A DNA stretch of 64,000 nt from Spirochaetaceae bacterium (GCA_020632655.1 JACKFD010000005.1:62001-126000), one strand, 5' to 3'. Shown: positions 1 through 9,221, counted from the stretch's first letter. Notes: generated by a model not told the origin, from the letters alone. Numbers and translations: made by a program.

Positions 1-1458
1 CACCATCACACCGGCCATCGCCTCGCCCTCCGGCAGGATGCCGTGGGGCACGGCAAGGCCACCGCCCAGGCAGGTCGACCCGAGCCGCTCCCGCTCGAGC
101 ACGTTCTCGAGCAGCGCCTCCCGATCCACCCCACGCAGGTCGTGCGTGCGGAGCATCATGTCGACGAGACGGGCGATCGCGATCTCCTTCGTGGGTGCGC
201 CGAAGTCCGTGAGGATGTGCTCCTCCTGCAGGAAGTCGATCAGACGCAGACGGTCGCGGCCGATCTCGCCCGCACGACCGAGGGCATGCCGCGTCAGGAT
301 CGGGCCGACGATCTCGTTGATCGTGACGACGGTGAGGACGACGGCGGCGAAGATCCCCGCGACGTCGGCGAAGCGCGCGTCCTCCTGGATCAGGATCACG
401 AGGCCGACGGCCACGCCTGCCTGCGGGATCAGCGCGAGCCCGAGATTCCTGCGGACACGATCGGTCGCACCGGCCAGACGCAACGCCAGGTCGGCGGAGA
501 GCAGCTTGCCCGCGGAGCGGGCGCCGAAATAGAGGACCACGAGCAGCAGCGCCTGCTCGAGATGCTCGAAGGAGAGGTGCATCCCGGCGAGCGTGAAGAA
601 CACGGTCAGGATGGCGGGCTCGAAGTTCGCGAAGACCGAGTCGACCAGGTGGCTCCGGCTGTGGGCGACGTTGCTCTGGACGGCGCCGAGCACCAGACAG
701 GCGAGCATCGGAGACACGTCGAGCGCCGTCGCCAGGCCCGAGGTCAGGACGAGGGCGACGACCGCGGCCGTGGCGAGCCGGTCCGGTCCGATCGCGAGTC
801 GCGTCACCCGGTCGAGCGCGAGCGCCGCCAGCGCGCCGAGCGCGACGGGGCCACCGAGCTGCGCGAGCAGGCCCGCCAGGAGGGGCTCACCGCTCGCCGC
901 ACCCCGTTCGCTCGCTGCGAGCCAGGCGCGACAGATCTCGAAGAGCACGATGCAGGCGGTGTTGTTGAGCGCGACCGCGGCGATCAACGTCTTGACGAAG
1001 ACGCCCTTCGAACGGGTCTCGCGAACGAGCGCCACGATCGTCGCGGGTGCCGTCGCGATCGACACCGCGCCGAAGAGCAGGGCCAGCTCGAAGGGGGCCC
1101 CGCCGAGAGCCCAGGCGGCCGCCGTCACGAGCAGCGGCGTGATCGTCGACTCCGCGACGAGCAGGTAGGAGAGACGGCGCAGCGCGTTGCGCAGTCGCGG
1201 GAGATGCAGGTGCGCACCGACCGTCGCGGCGATCAGGCCGAGGGCGACGTCCGTGAGGGGCTCGAGTCCGTCGAGGGAGTCCTTCGAGAACACGCCGAGC
1301 CCGGCGCCGCCGATCAGGACGCCGCCGACGATCTGGCCCGTGATCCCTGGCAGCCGGACGCGCCGCGCGAGCGCGCCGAAGACGCTGCCCGCGAGCAGCA
1401 CGACGGCGAGCAGCAGCAGCGGCTCGGCGTGGTGCAGCGCCTCGAGCAGGGCCTCCAT
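1..1458 (-). CDS. Cation:proton antiporter fused to PTS EIIA-like domain (C-terminus cut by window edge)
   Basis: The visible 486 codons begin with about a dozen hydrophobic segments typical of the CPA2 (Kef/NhaA-like) Na+/H+ exchanger family in the inner membrane. The carboxy part carries a PTS EIIA type-2 (fructose/nitrogen type) domain. Its signature is GGLAVPHGILPEGEA close to the left edge, where the His would be the phospho-acceptor of a classical EIIA. The sequence is open at position 1, so the end of the EIIA domain is missing. The ATG lies 7 bases after the stop of the upstream TraB gene, so the two are probably one operon. Antiporter-EIIA fusions are known, and the EIIA part is thought to regulate transport. 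That role here is inferred. The substrate ion cannot be told from sequence. Confidence 0.88.
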   Translation of the reverse strand, partial: MEALLEALHHAEPLLLLAVVLLAGSVFGALARRVRLPGITGQIVGGVLIGGAGLGVFSKDSLDGLEPLTDVALGLIAATVGAHLHLPRLRNALRRLSYLLVAESTITPLLVTAAAWALGGAPFELALLFGAVSIATAPATIVALVRETRSKGVFVKTLIAAVALNNTACIVLFEICRAWLAASERGAASGEPLLAGLLAQLGGPVALGALAALALDRVTRLAIGPDRLATAAVVALVLTSGLATALDVSPMLACLVLGAVQSNVAHSRSHLVDSVFANFEPAILTVFFTLAGMHLSFEHLEQALLLVVLYFGARSAGKLLSADLALRLAGATDRVRRNLGLALIPQAGVAVGLVILIQEDARFADVAGIFAAVVLTVVTINEIVGPILTRHALGRAGEIGRDRLRLIDFLQEEHILTDFGAPTKEIAIARLVDMMLRTHDLRGVDREALLENVLERERLGSTCLGGGLAVPHGILPEGEAMAGVMV

Positions 1459-1465
1459 CGCGTGT

Positions 1466-2740
1466 CTATCCCGCCGCGCCGCCCTCGACCAGATTGGCGA
1501 GCACGCCGAAGCCGCCCGTGTACGTCCCGATCAGGCTGCCGAGGGTCGAGAGTACGAAGACGAGGAAGATGCGCATCAGACGGCTCTTCCACCAGCGGGA
1601 CGGGACGGCCAGGTCGTCGCCGACGCTGCCGAAGTCGGAGACGCGCGGCGGCGTCGTCCAGAGCTGCGCGAAGGCCGCGACGTAGCCCGCGCCGATCAGC
1701 GGCGTGAGGCTCGTGAAGGGCGCCGACAGCGCCGCCGCGGCGATCGTGAGCGGATGCCCGAGCGCGAGGAGGGCGCCGAGCCCGCTCGGGATCGCGTTGG
1801 CGAGGAACCAGAGGAGCGCATTCTCCCCCGCGGCCTCGGGTCCTTGTGTGAAGGCGATCGCGACGATCGAGCCGACGATCACGAGCGGGATCGACCAGCC
1901 GACCACCTTCCAGACGGGGGAGGCGGGCGGGATCGCCTTGATCGCCTCGAGATCCGTGCGCTCCTCGCGTTCGAGGCGCGCCTTCATGCCCTCGATGTGG
2001 CCGGCGCCGACGACGGCGACGATGCGGCGGCCGGGCGTCTCGAGGATCTCGTGGGCGAGGTAGGCGTCGCGCTCGTCGATCAGCACGCGCTTCAGGTCGG
2101 GCATCATGCGCCCGAGCTCGTTCATCACCTCGGTCACGACGTCCTGGTCGCGGATGCGCGCGAGCTCCTCCTCGGACACCTCGGGGCTGTCGAAGAGGCT
2201 GGCCGCCAGCTCGGCGACGAGCTTGACCCGTTGCCACCACGAGATCGACTGCCAGGCGCGGCGCAGGGTGATCCGTACGTCGCGGTCGCACAGGGCCGTC
2301 GGGATGCCGAGGGACTCGGCGACCCGCGCGGCCTCCATCAGCTCGCTGCCCGGGGCGACGCCGAGCTTGAGGCCGAGTCGCCTCTGGTACGAGGCGAGGA
2401 TCAGGTTCAGCATCAGCGTCGCGAGCTGCTTCTTGCGCAGCACCTCGCGCAGGTCCTGCTCCTCGAAGCGCTTGGCCTGGGAGAGCGCCTCGTAGCGGCC
2501 GGCATCGAGCTCGATGCACACGGCGTCGGGCCGTTCGCGCTCGATCACCTCGCGGACGAGGTCGACCGAGCGCTGGGAGACGTGCGCGGTCCCCACCAGC
2601 CAGAGCGTGCGTCCGCCGACCTCGACGAGATGGACGTCGCCCGAGTCCGTCGCATTGCCCGAGGACGTCGCCGACCCGCTCGGGTCGCACGTCGGGGGCG
2701 ACGGCGTCCCGTCGGAAAGGGCCTCGGGATCCTGGGTCAT
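1466..2740 (-). CDS. TraB/PrgY family (GumN-like) membrane protein
   Basis: This 424-residue protein has an N-terminal TraB domain with the family motif GTAHVSQRS near residue 50. A VVGAGHIEGM segment follows near residue 245, which is the second conserved GxxH motif. The last 150 residues hold about four membrane helices (for example around WSIPLVIVGSIVAIAF). TraB/PrgY proteins include an enterococcal pheromone shutdown factor and are predicted metallopeptidase-like membrane proteins, but the bacterial function is not established. The start chosen begins MTQDPEAL. An in-frame ATG 17 codons upstream (MRRAHSL) is possible. The gene is followed after 7 bases by the antiporter-EIIA gene. Confidence 0.85.
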   Translation of the reverse strand: MTQDPEALSDGTPSPPTCDPSGSATSSGNATDSGDVHLVEVGGRTLWLVGTAHVSQRSVDLVREVIERERPDAVCIELDAGRYEALSQAKRFEEQDLREVLRKKQLATLMLNLILASYQRRLGLKLGVAPGSELMEAARVAESLGIPTALCDRDVRITLRRAWQSISWWQRVKLVAELAASLFDSPEVSEEELARIRDQDVVTEVMNELGRMMPDLKRVLIDERDAYLAHEILETPGRRIVAVVGAGHIEGMKARLEREERTDLEAIKAIPPASPVWKVVGWSIPLVIVGSIVAIAFTQGPEAAGENALLWFLANAIPSGLGALLALGHPLTIAAAALSAPFTSLTPLIGAGYVAAFAQLWTTPPRVSDFGSVGDDLAVPSRWWKSRLMRIFLVFVLSTLGSLIGTYTGGFGVLANLVEGGAAG

Positions 2741-2886
2741 GCGGTCTCCGCTCTCGCTCGTCGCCGGGGCCAGAGAATGCGCTCGGCGCATCGCTCGGGC
2801 AACCTCGTCGTCATCGGCCGACGAGGGCTTCGGCTGAGCCGCCATCGCCCCGCGGAAGCATCCCGGCGTCGCGATGCGCGGCCGGG

Positions 2887-3561
2887 TCAGCTCGACCGTC
2901 GCGCCGCACGCAGCCGCCAGGCGAGCCGGGCCCCGAGCAGCACGGCGAGGATCCCGGCATGCACGATCGCCGGCCGCAGATCCGCCTTCAGCAGCCAGAA
3001 ATGATGGACGACGGCGAGGGCGGCGGCCGCGTAGACCGCCCGGTGGAGTGCGGTCCATCGCGCCGCCCCCAGCCGCCGGATCGAGCCCCGGGTCGAAGTG
3101 ACCGCGAGCGCCGCGAGCAGCACGAAGGACGCCATGCCGACCATCACCCAGGGCCGCTCCGTCAGATCCTCGGCGATGGCCGCGCCGTCGAGCGCGTGAT
3201 CGAGCAGCGCCCAGGTGGCGAGGTGGAGCGCCGCGTAGGCGAAGGCCGCGAGCCCGAGGGTCCGCCGGAGTGGTGCTACGGCGCGCCAGCCGAGCCAGCG
3301 CCGCGCCGGCGTGATCGCGAGCGAGGCGAGCACGAGCCGCAGCCCCCACTCACCCGTCACGTGGGTGATCTCCTCGATCGGATTCGCGCCGGGTCCGTGC
3401 AGTGCGAAGCGCAGGGCGAGTGCCACCGCCGGCAGGGTCGCGAGGCCGATCGCAAGTGCCTGCGCATGGCGTCGCAGCGCCGCGCCGATGCGCTTCGCGC
3501 GATCGCGACGCGGGAGGTCGTCGGCCTCGGTCGATCGACACGATCTGGTGTCGACGATCAT
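2887..3561 (-). CDS. msrQ: MsrQ, haem-binding membrane subunit of methionine sulfoxide reductase
   Basis: The 224-residue product has the six-helix arrangement of the ferric reductase-like MsrQ (YedZ) family. Conserved His lie in HVTGEWGLRLVLASL, AALHLATWALLDHAL, LHRAVYAAAALAVVHHFW and similar helices, and these would bind b-type haem. MsrQ passes electrons from the quinone pool or flavins across the inner membrane to periplasmic MsrP. Its start is 12 bases after the msrP stop, the usual msrPQ order, so the assignment rests on both sequence and context. Confidence 0.93.
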   Translation of the reverse strand: MIVDTRSCRSTEADDLPRRDRAKRIGAALRRHAQALAIGLATLPAVALALRFALHGPGANPIEEITHVTGEWGLRLVLASLAITPARRWLGWRAVAPLRRTLGLAAFAYAALHLATWALLDHALDGAAIAEDLTERPWVMVGMASFVLLAALAVTSTRGSIRRLGAARWTALHRAVYAAAALAVVHHFWLLKADLRPAIVHAGILAVLLGARLAWRLRAARRSS

Positions 3562-3573
3562 GCGCGATCCGCC

Positions 3574-4533
3574 TCAGAAATTCCGGCGCAGGTCGAGGCC
3601 CGCGTAGAGTCCGGCGACCTGCTCCGCATAGCCATTGAACGGCAGCGTCGGCCGCTTCCTGAACTCGCCGAGTCGACGCTCGCGCGCCTGGCTCCAGCGC
3701 GGATGATCGACCTCGGGATTCACGTTCGCGTAGAAGCCGTACTCCGAGGGCTGCAGGTCGTTCCAGCTCGTGTGGGGCTGCTTCTCCGTGAAGGACATGC
3801 GCACGATCGACTTGATGCTCTTGAAGCCGTACTTCCAGGGCACGACCAGCCGGATCGGCGCGCCGTTCTGGTTCGGGAGCACGCGCCCGTAGAGTCCGAT
3901 CGCGAGGAAGGCGAGGGGATGCATCGCCTCGTCCATGCGCAGCCCCTCGCGATAGGGCCAGTCGATCACGCGCCGGCGCTGGCCCGGCATCTGCTCGGGG
4001 TCGACCAGCGTCTCGAAGGCCACGTACGCAGCCTTCGGGCCCGGCTGGAAGCGCTCGATCACCCGCGCGAGTGGAACGCCGATCCAGGGCACGACCATCG
4101 ACCAGGCCTCGACGCAGCGGAAGCGGTAGATGCGCTCCTCGAGCGGCGCGGCCGCGAGCAGATCCTCGAGCGGCACGCGTCCGGGCCGGCCGACGTCGCC
4201 GTCGACCACCACGGACCAGGGCTCCGGGCGGAGCGTGTGGGCCTCGCGGGCGGGATCCTGCTTGCCCGTCCCGAACTCGTAGAAGTTGTTGTAGGAGGTC
4301 ACGTCCTCGAAGGAGGTCGGCTCCTCGTCGACGCGGAAGGCGGGTGCGGCGGGCGCGACGTCGGGCAGACGGCGCAGGGCGAGCGGGTCCGGGGGGTCGG
4401 CCTGGCCACCCTCCGGACAGCCCGCGACGAGCGTGCCGAGGGCCGCGGCCGCGCCGAGGCGCAGGACCTCGCGTCGATTCAGGAAGACCGCCTCGTCGGT
4501 CACCTCGGACTCGCGCGGCTCGGGAATCTTCAT
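3574..4533 (-). CDS. msrP: MsrP, periplasmic molybdoenzyme methionine sulfoxide reductase catalytic subunit
   Basis: This 319-residue protein starts with a Tat-type leader: LNRREVLRLGAAAALG at about residues 18-33, followed by a Cys that may be lipidated or simply cleaved. It then has the sulfite-oxidase-fold molybdopterin domain of MsrP (YedY). RFRCVEAWSMVVPW at about 140 contains the Cys expected to bind molybdenum, and PYREGLRMDEA and PWKYGFKSIKS are further family blocks. It repairs oxidised methionine in exported proteins using electrons from MsrQ. The ATG is preceded by a GGAGAG-like site in the minus-strand leader. msrQ follows directly. Confidence 0.95.
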   Translation of the reverse strand: MKIPEPRESEVTDEAVFLNRREVLRLGAAAALGTLVAGCPEGGQADPPDPLALRRLPDVAPAAPAFRVDEEPTSFEDVTSYNNFYEFGTGKQDPAREAHTLRPEPWSVVVDGDVGRPGRVPLEDLLAAAPLEERIYRFRCVEAWSMVVPWIGVPLARVIERFQPGPKAAYVAFETLVDPEQMPGQRRRVIDWPYREGLRMDEAMHPLAFLAIGLYGRVLPNQNGAPIRLVVPWKYGFKSIKSIVRMSFTEKQPHTSWNDLQPSEYGFYANVNPEVDHPRWSQARERRLGEFRKRPTLPFNGYAEQVAGLYAGLDLRRNF

Positions 4534-4782
4534 GGGGCTCTCCTCTGCTCTTCGAAGGGGGCGGCGGGTTCGGTCGTGTGGGAGGTCGCCCCGTCGGGGG
4601 GCGGGTCCGCGTTCACGACCGCCCTTCCATCGATTCGCCGACCGCGTGTGGACGGTTACAGCTTATCCGCCGCCGGGACGATGGAATCCCACGCCCGCGG
4701 TGACCGGTCCCGTGGGCGTCGTGTGATGGGGGAGTCCGTGCTTCAGTCCTGCGCCCAGTCTGCCGCGAGCCCGTCTCGCCCG

Positions 4783-5202
4783 ATGCCCGTCCGCCTCGCC
4801 CATCGCTCGCGCGGCCTGCGCGCCGCCGGCCTCATCGTCGCCGCGCTCGTCGTCCTCCTGCTCGCGCTTCCCGGTGTCGCCGCTGCGAAGGACAGCTCGG
4901 CCCGCAAGCTCGGTCGCGGGGCGAGCAACGTCGCACTCGGCGTCGCCGCGCTGCCGCGGGAGATCTACTGGACGACCCGCGAGCGTGGCCCCTTCCTCGG
5001 CGCGACCTGGGGGTTCGCGAAGGGCGTCGCCTGGACCGCGATCACGGAGGTGGTCGGGGTCTGGGAGGTCGTGACCTGTCCCTTCCAGATGCCGCGGGAC
5101 TGGAAGCCGATCATCGACCCCGAGTTCCCCTGGCAGGGCTTCACGGAAGCGCAGCACGCGGCCAGGGGACGGCGGAAGGCGGCCCAGAAGACCCTGCGCT
5201 GA
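4783..5202 (+). CDS. Exosortase system-associated protein, TIGR04073 family
   Basis: This small exported protein of 139 residues has a clear signal peptide (GLIVAALVVLLLALPGVAAA). The mature part contains KLGRGASNVALG, ALPREI and a Trp/Pro-rich tail (IDPEFPWQGF), matching what I know of TIGR04073 proteins, which occur in genomes with exosortase. The function is unknown. I chose the ATG at 4783 because it sits just before the signal peptide. In-frame ATGs at 4726 and 4681 would add 19 or 34 residues. No exosortase (XrtX/EpsH) or PEP-CTERM protein is visible in the window. The gene is convergent with the next one. Confidence 0.72.
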   Translation: MPVRLAHRSRGLRAAGLIVAALVVLLLALPGVAAAKDSSARKLGRGASNVALGVAALPREIYWTTRERGPFLGATWGFAKGVAWTAITEVVGVWEVVTCPFQMPRDWKPIIDPEFPWQGFTEAQHAARGRRKAAQKTLR

Positions 5203-5241
5203 GCGCCTGCGTCGGGTCGGGGCAGCTCGGGCCGGGCCGGA

Positions 5242-5955
5242 TCAGCGTGTCGGCCGCGGTCGCGCGCGGCTCGGCTCGCGCGGCGGCAGCGGCCAGCCGG
5301 GTCGCGTGAAGGGCAGGAAGCGCTCGCGCATCCGGTCGACGAGCCCCGGCGTGATCTCCTCCTCGAAGTCGTCGAGCGCCAGGTCGAGCCGCAGCGTCCC
5401 GGGGCCGTGTGAGATGCCTGCGAGCCGCGTATGCGGCGCGAGCGGCGGCATCGGCCAGTAGCTGCGGAAGAGCCGCGCGACCCGGCTCGAGAGCCCCAGC
5501 AGCTCGGCGTGCTTCGGCGCCAGCACGAACCAGCCGTTCTGCACGCGCAGCTCGGTCTCGGTCCGGCCGATCGGCCAGCCCGCCATCTCGACGCGGAGCC
5601 CGATCGAGCCCTCGAGCAGATCGAGCGTGAAGGGTGCGCGCGCGCGGGCGAGCCAGCGGTCGACCCGCTCCTGGTCGATCGAGAGCTCGAGTCGCGGCGC
5701 CGTCGCTTCGATGCGTGCGGGCAGCCCGGGCGTGAAGCGGAAGCGTTCGGCCTCGAGCGCGAGTCGTTCGAAGGGGAGCGCGAGCACCGCGATCCCGGCG
5801 AGCTCGAGTCGCGCGCCCTCGAAGGTCCCGCGCATCGAGTCGGCCAGCGCCCCGCGCCAGCTGACGCGGGCCGGCAGCTCGAGATACCGGCTCAGGAGCG
5901 CGTCGATCGCCTCCGATCGCGTGCGCCCGCCGCCTCCACCCGGATCCTGGCGCAA
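5242..5955 (-). CDS. Hypothetical protein, possibly LmeA/DUF2993-like
   Basis: A 237-residue protein without signal peptide or membrane helix. It alternates short strands such as RLELAGIAVLALPFERLALEAERF and GSIGLRVEMAGWPIGRTETEL, a pattern resembling lipid-binding LmeA/DUF2993 proteins, which have repeated beta-strands of this type. The resemblance is weak and is my inference. The start is a TTG with a purine-rich GGAGG about 10 bases upstream. The C-terminal tail is Arg/Pro-rich. It converges on the TIGR04073 gene (39-base gap) and is divergent from the next gene. Confidence 0.6.
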   Translation of the reverse strand: MRQDPGGGGGRTRSEAIDALLSRYLELPARVSWRGALADSMRGTFEGARLELAGIAVLALPFERLALEAERFRFTPGLPARIEATAPRLELSIDQERVDRWLARARAPFTLDLLEGSIGLRVEMAGWPIGRTETELRVQNGWFVLAPKHAELLGLSSRVARLFRSYWPMPPLAPHTRLAGISHGPGTLRLDLALDDFEEEITPGLVDRMRERFLPFTRPGWPLPPREPSRARPRPTR

Positions 5956-6136
5956 GGACCGCGTCCTCCCTCCGGCCGACCCGGGCCGGACGGCGGAAAC
6001 CTAACGATCGCTCGCCACGCCTGCACCCGGCCGGGTTCGACCCCGAGGGCGTTGCAGCGCGACCGTCGACGCCCGACCATCCGCCCGCCCGCGCCGACGC
6101 CCGTCCGCGTGTTCCGTCGACGACTCATCGATCCCC

Positions 6137-6772
6137 ATGGTGAACCTGCTTCCCGGCACCCGTTCTCGTCCCTCCCTGCCCGCCCTCACGCGCGAGCAGC
6201 GCGTGCGCGTCCGGACGCGCTGGTCGCGGATCGCGGGCTGGCCCACCGAGCTGCGGCTGGAGCTCGAGCGTCGTGCCCACGCACGCCTCGAGGCGGAGCT
6301 CGAGGAGCTGGAGCAGGCTCCGGCGCTCGAGCACGCGCTCGATCTGCTCGCGGGCCTCGATGCGATCCGGAGCGAGCTCGTCGCGGCGGACCCGGACCCG
6401 GACCCGGAGACGGCGGGCGGGCCATCGGACCCGTCGGAGGCCGACCCCGCGACCTGGGTCGTCTACTGGCCGGGTCGTTCGCTGGCGAGTGGTGAGGCCG
6501 AGATCGCCAGTCGCGGCTACCTCGACGTCTGGGATCGACCACCGCTCGGCGACTGGCTCGAGGCCGTCGCGCGGCCGACCCGGACGGGCGATTCCCTGGC
6601 CTTCGAGGTGGGGATCCTCGTGGGCGTGCGTGCGGTCGATCGCGCGCGCCTCGCGGCCGGCTGTGCAGCCTCGCCGAGCGGCGCACTCGAAGCGATCGAG
6701 ATGCTAGGCGGACCGCTGGGCGAGCAGCTGCGCGCGGGACTCCTTCGCGCGCGGGATGCATCCCGATCCTGA
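6137..6772 (+). CDS. Hypothetical acidic protein
   Basis: I do not recognise this 211-residue protein. Residues 20-75 are strongly helical (LRLELERRAHARLEAELEEL), then comes an Asp/Pro linker (ADPDPDPETAG). A compact C-terminal part contains WVVYWPGRSLASGEAEIA and GYLDVWDRPPLGDWLEAV. There is no signal peptide or membrane segment. No good ribosome binding site precedes the ATG, so the start is uncertain. It stands alone between a divergent unknown gene and the convergent end of the PilZ-pilin operon. Confidence 0.6.
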   Translation: MVNLLPGTRSRPSLPALTREQRVRVRTRWSRIAGWPTELRLELERRAHARLEAELEELEQAPALEHALDLLAGLDAIRSELVAADPDPDPETAGGPSDPSEADPATWVVYWPGRSLASGEAEIASRGYLDVWDRPPLGDWLEAVARPTRTGDSLAFEVGILVGVRAVDRARLAAGCAASPSGALEAIEMLGGPLGEQLRAGLLRARDASRS

Positions 6773-6823
6773 GCAGGTGGGCTCGGGGGCGACGCGGCCC
6801 GGTCTCGCCCGGCGCCGCGCGGA

Positions 6824-8620
6824 TCAGAGCACGCGCAGGGGCTGCGAGCCGAGGGACTGGACGCGCAGGGCCCGCTGCTCGTCGTAGATCATGATCTGCT
6901 CGAGGCCGCGATCCCGCAGTCGAGCGACGAGCGCTTCGGCGCTCTCGAGACGCTGCTCCGGCGGCAGGGCGAGCCAGGCGTCCTCGAGCGTGCCGACGAA
7001 GGCGGGGCCTCGACCTTCGCCGTTGCGTCGACCGCTCGCCAGGTAGGGCGAAAGCGTGCGCAGCGTCTCGCGGTCGAGCTTCGCGAGGTCGGGGTTCGAC
7101 GATCCGCCGAAGAGCCAGCCGGCGACGAGGGCGACAGCGAGCAGGGCGACCGCGGCGCGGGCGAGGTGCGCCCAGGGCAGCGGCGCCGAACGGCGATCCG
7201 ACCGACTCCGTCGCACGTCGGTGCGCCCCTGCTCGAGGGCTTCGCGAACGAGATCGCGCGCGGAGTCGCGCGGCTGGGGACGAGCGGACGGCTCGGGGCG
7301 CATCGGTCTGCCGGGCGTCGTCGCGGATGCCGCGCCGGGTGCGGTCGAGGGGGCGCTCGGCGCGACCGGACCCGTGGGTCCGGGCGGCGACGCAGGGGCC
7401 GTAGCGGGCGCAGCCGCGGCCCGACGCGGCGTGCGCGCGCGACGGGCGTGCTCGATCGGGGCGAAGAGGAAGCGGTTCTTCAGCTCCGAGATCGCACAGG
7501 CGAGCTTGTACTCGTCGTTCGAGATGTGATGGTTGATCGCCTGCTGCAGCGCTTCGGTCAGCTCCCGCACCCAGACGTCGGACACCAGGTCCGGCGGGAT
7601 GCCGACGTCCTGCAGCTCGATCGAGAGCGGCGCCAGCGAGCGGCCGAGCAGACCGATCAGGATCGTCGTACCGAGCAGGTCCTCGCGCGTGCCGACGGCC
7701 TCGCCGGTCAGCGCGCGGCGTTCGCTCGGCTCGAGCGGCTCGAAGTCGAGCGCGAGGGCGATGCGCTCGGCCGGCTCCCGGCCGAGCGTCTCGTTCCGGG
7801 CGCGCCGTGCGGCGGCCGCGGCGATCGCGCGCAGCGGGGCCGAGTCGAAGAGCGAGCCCGCGTCGGCTCCGGACGGCGTCGCTTCCGCGGCGAGCCCCCA
7901 ATCACTCGACTCGACGATCTGATCGGCGACGCGGGCGAGCAGCGCGGCGTTGTAGGTGACGATCGCGCGGAGCACCCGCGGCGCGAAGAAGCCCGATCCG
8001 ATCGCGGCCTTGCGCGATCGGAGGCTGCGCTGCTGGAACTCACGTCGCAGCTCGTCCGCGTCCATGCTCGCGGCGACGAAGAACTCGGACTCGACCGCCT
8101 CGAGCTCGAGGCCGTCTTGCGACTCGGCCTCGGCGCAGAGGGAGCGGAGGCGCGGGGTGAGGTCGACGGGATCGTGACGGATCGGGCCGGCGTCTGCATC
8201 GGTGCAGAGCAGCGTGATCAGGTAGTCGATCGCGAAGATACGTCCGTCACTCGAGCGTTCCTCGTCGAGCGAGGTGCCGAGGAAGACGTCGAGCAGGTCG
8301 AGGAGGCCGCGGCGGTCGGTCTCGACGAATCCGGGCAGGGTCGAACGCAGCTGGGGAATCGGAACGGTCGCCGCGAGCCGACGCATCGAGTCCTCGAACT
8401 CGTCCAGCAGCGCATCGAAGCCCGACAGCTCGGCGTCGATCGCGCCCGCCGCGGCGTTCATGAGCCTCGAGGCGTACTCCGTCACGGCGCGTCCGGTCGC
8501 CGCGATCTCCGGACCGGATCCGCCGACGCCCGAGGGCGCCAGCACGCCCCAGGCCGAGCGCAGCGCCCGAAGCCGCTCGAGTCGCGGGGCGAGCCGGGAG
8601 GACGCTTCGGGTTCGCTCAC
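6824..8620 (-). CDS. Unknown protein with single C-terminal membrane helix, third gene of a PilZ-pilin operon
   Basis: The 598-residue product is mostly helical and cytoplasmic in character up to about residue 430 (for example LMNAAAGAIDAELSGFDALL and QAINHHISNDEYKLACAISE). An Ala/Pro-rich linker follows, then one membrane helix (RAAVALLAVALVAGWLFGG) and a last domain of about 80 residues. The HHISNDEYKLACAISELKNRF block resembles segments next to PilZ-type proteins, but I cannot name the family. I start it at the GTG beginning VSEPEASS, 52 bases after the pilin stop. The open frame continues upstream across the pilin gene, so a longer N-terminus cannot be formally excluded. Confidence 0.7.
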   Translation of the reverse strand: MSEPEASSRLAPRLERLRALRSAWGVLAPSGVGGSGPEIAATGRAVTEYASRLMNAAAGAIDAELSGFDALLDEFEDSMRRLAATVPIPQLRSTLPGFVETDRRGLLDLLDVFLGTSLDEERSSDGRIFAIDYLITLLCTDADAGPIRHDPVDLTPRLRSLCAEAESQDGLELEAVESEFFVAASMDADELRREFQQRSLRSRKAAIGSGFFAPRVLRAIVTYNAALLARVADQIVESSDWGLAAEATPSGADAGSLFDSAPLRAIAAAAARRARNETLGREPAERIALALDFEPLEPSERRALTGEAVGTREDLLGTTILIGLLGRSLAPLSIELQDVGIPPDLVSDVWVRELTEALQQAINHHISNDEYKLACAISELKNRFLFAPIEHARRARTPRRAAAAPATAPASPPGPTGPVAPSAPSTAPGAASATTPGRPMRPEPSARPQPRDSARDLVREALEQGRTDVRRSRSDRRSAPLPWAHLARAAVALLAVALVAGWLFGGSSNPDLAKLDRETLRTLSPYLASGRRNGEGRGPAFVGTLEDAWLALPPEQRLESAEALVARLRDRGLEQIMIYDEQRALRVQSLGSQPLRVL

Positions 8621-8672
8621 GGGGCGGGCACTCCGTCCGGCTGCGTCGCTCGCTTCGGCGGCACGCAGGATC

Positions 8673-9221
8673 TCAGTAGATCGATCGGCTCGCGACGCAG
8701 GAGCCCACGACCTCGGGATCGAGCAGCGTGACGTCGCAGCCGATCCCGCCCGCGACCCGGGCCCCCAGCGCGTCGGGCTTCGCATAGCCCCAGATCTGGA
8801 GGATCCCGTCGTCGTCGATGTCCGCGCCCGCGTCCGCCGTGTAGCCGGTCGCGTCGGCACTCACCTCGATGGCATAGGAGAAGTAGACCTTGCCTTCCGG
8901 TGTCCAGCCCAGCTCGGCGAACTCGCTGCCGACGCCGTCGAAGGAGGCCGCCGTCGGGCCGGGGATCGTGGGCGGCTCCGCCGCGGCGCCGAGATAGGTG
9001 CCCGACTCGCCGAATACGGCCTCCTCGGCGACGCGGATCGCGCTGAGGTTCGCCTTGACCTCGGTCGACTTCGATCGCAGCTGGTACTGCGCGAAGAGCG
9101 GCATGGCGATCGAGGCGAGCACGCCGATGATCGCGACGGCGATCATCAGCTCGACCAGCGAGAAGCCGGCGTGCACGGCGTGGGCTCGGGACGGGACTGC
9201 GTGGTGCGGATGTCGGGTCAT
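8673..9221 (-). CDS. Type IV pilin / pseudopilin with N-methylation signal
   Basis: The 182-residue prepilin has a basic leader of 19 residues. The prepilin peptidase site comes next: G before FSLVELMIAVAIIGVLASIA, with the conserved Glu at mature position 5. The rest is a globular domain (VKANLSAIRVAEEAVFGESG, typical alpha1-C) with a likely disulfide pair near the end (GCDVTLLDPEVVGSC). This suggests a major PilA-like subunit, but no pilus assembly genes (pilB, pilC, pilQ) are in the window, so a pseudopilin is possible. It lies 87 bases after the double-PilZ gene and before an unknown membrane protein in the same direction. Confidence 0.88.
   Translation of the reverse strand: MTRHPHHAVPSRAHAVHAGFSLVELMIAVAIIGVLASIAMPLFAQYQLRSKSTEVKANLSAIRVAEEAVFGESGTYLGAAAEPPTIPGPTAASFDGVGSEFAELGWTPEGKVYFSYAIEVSADATGYTADAGADIDDDGILQIWGYAKPDALGARVAGGIGCDVTLLDPEVVGSCVASRSIY

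Noticed and set aside
4587..4603. CGCCCC / GGGGCG hairpin upstream of msrP
   Set aside because: A 6-base stem in GC-rich DNA occurs by chance often, and it lies in a divergent upstream spacer where a terminator is not expected.
6026..6052. A GGTTCGA-like T-loop that might mark a tRNA
   Set aside because: No acceptor, D-arm or anticodon stem can be folded in the required distance, and the T-stem has a mismatch. It is a chance match.
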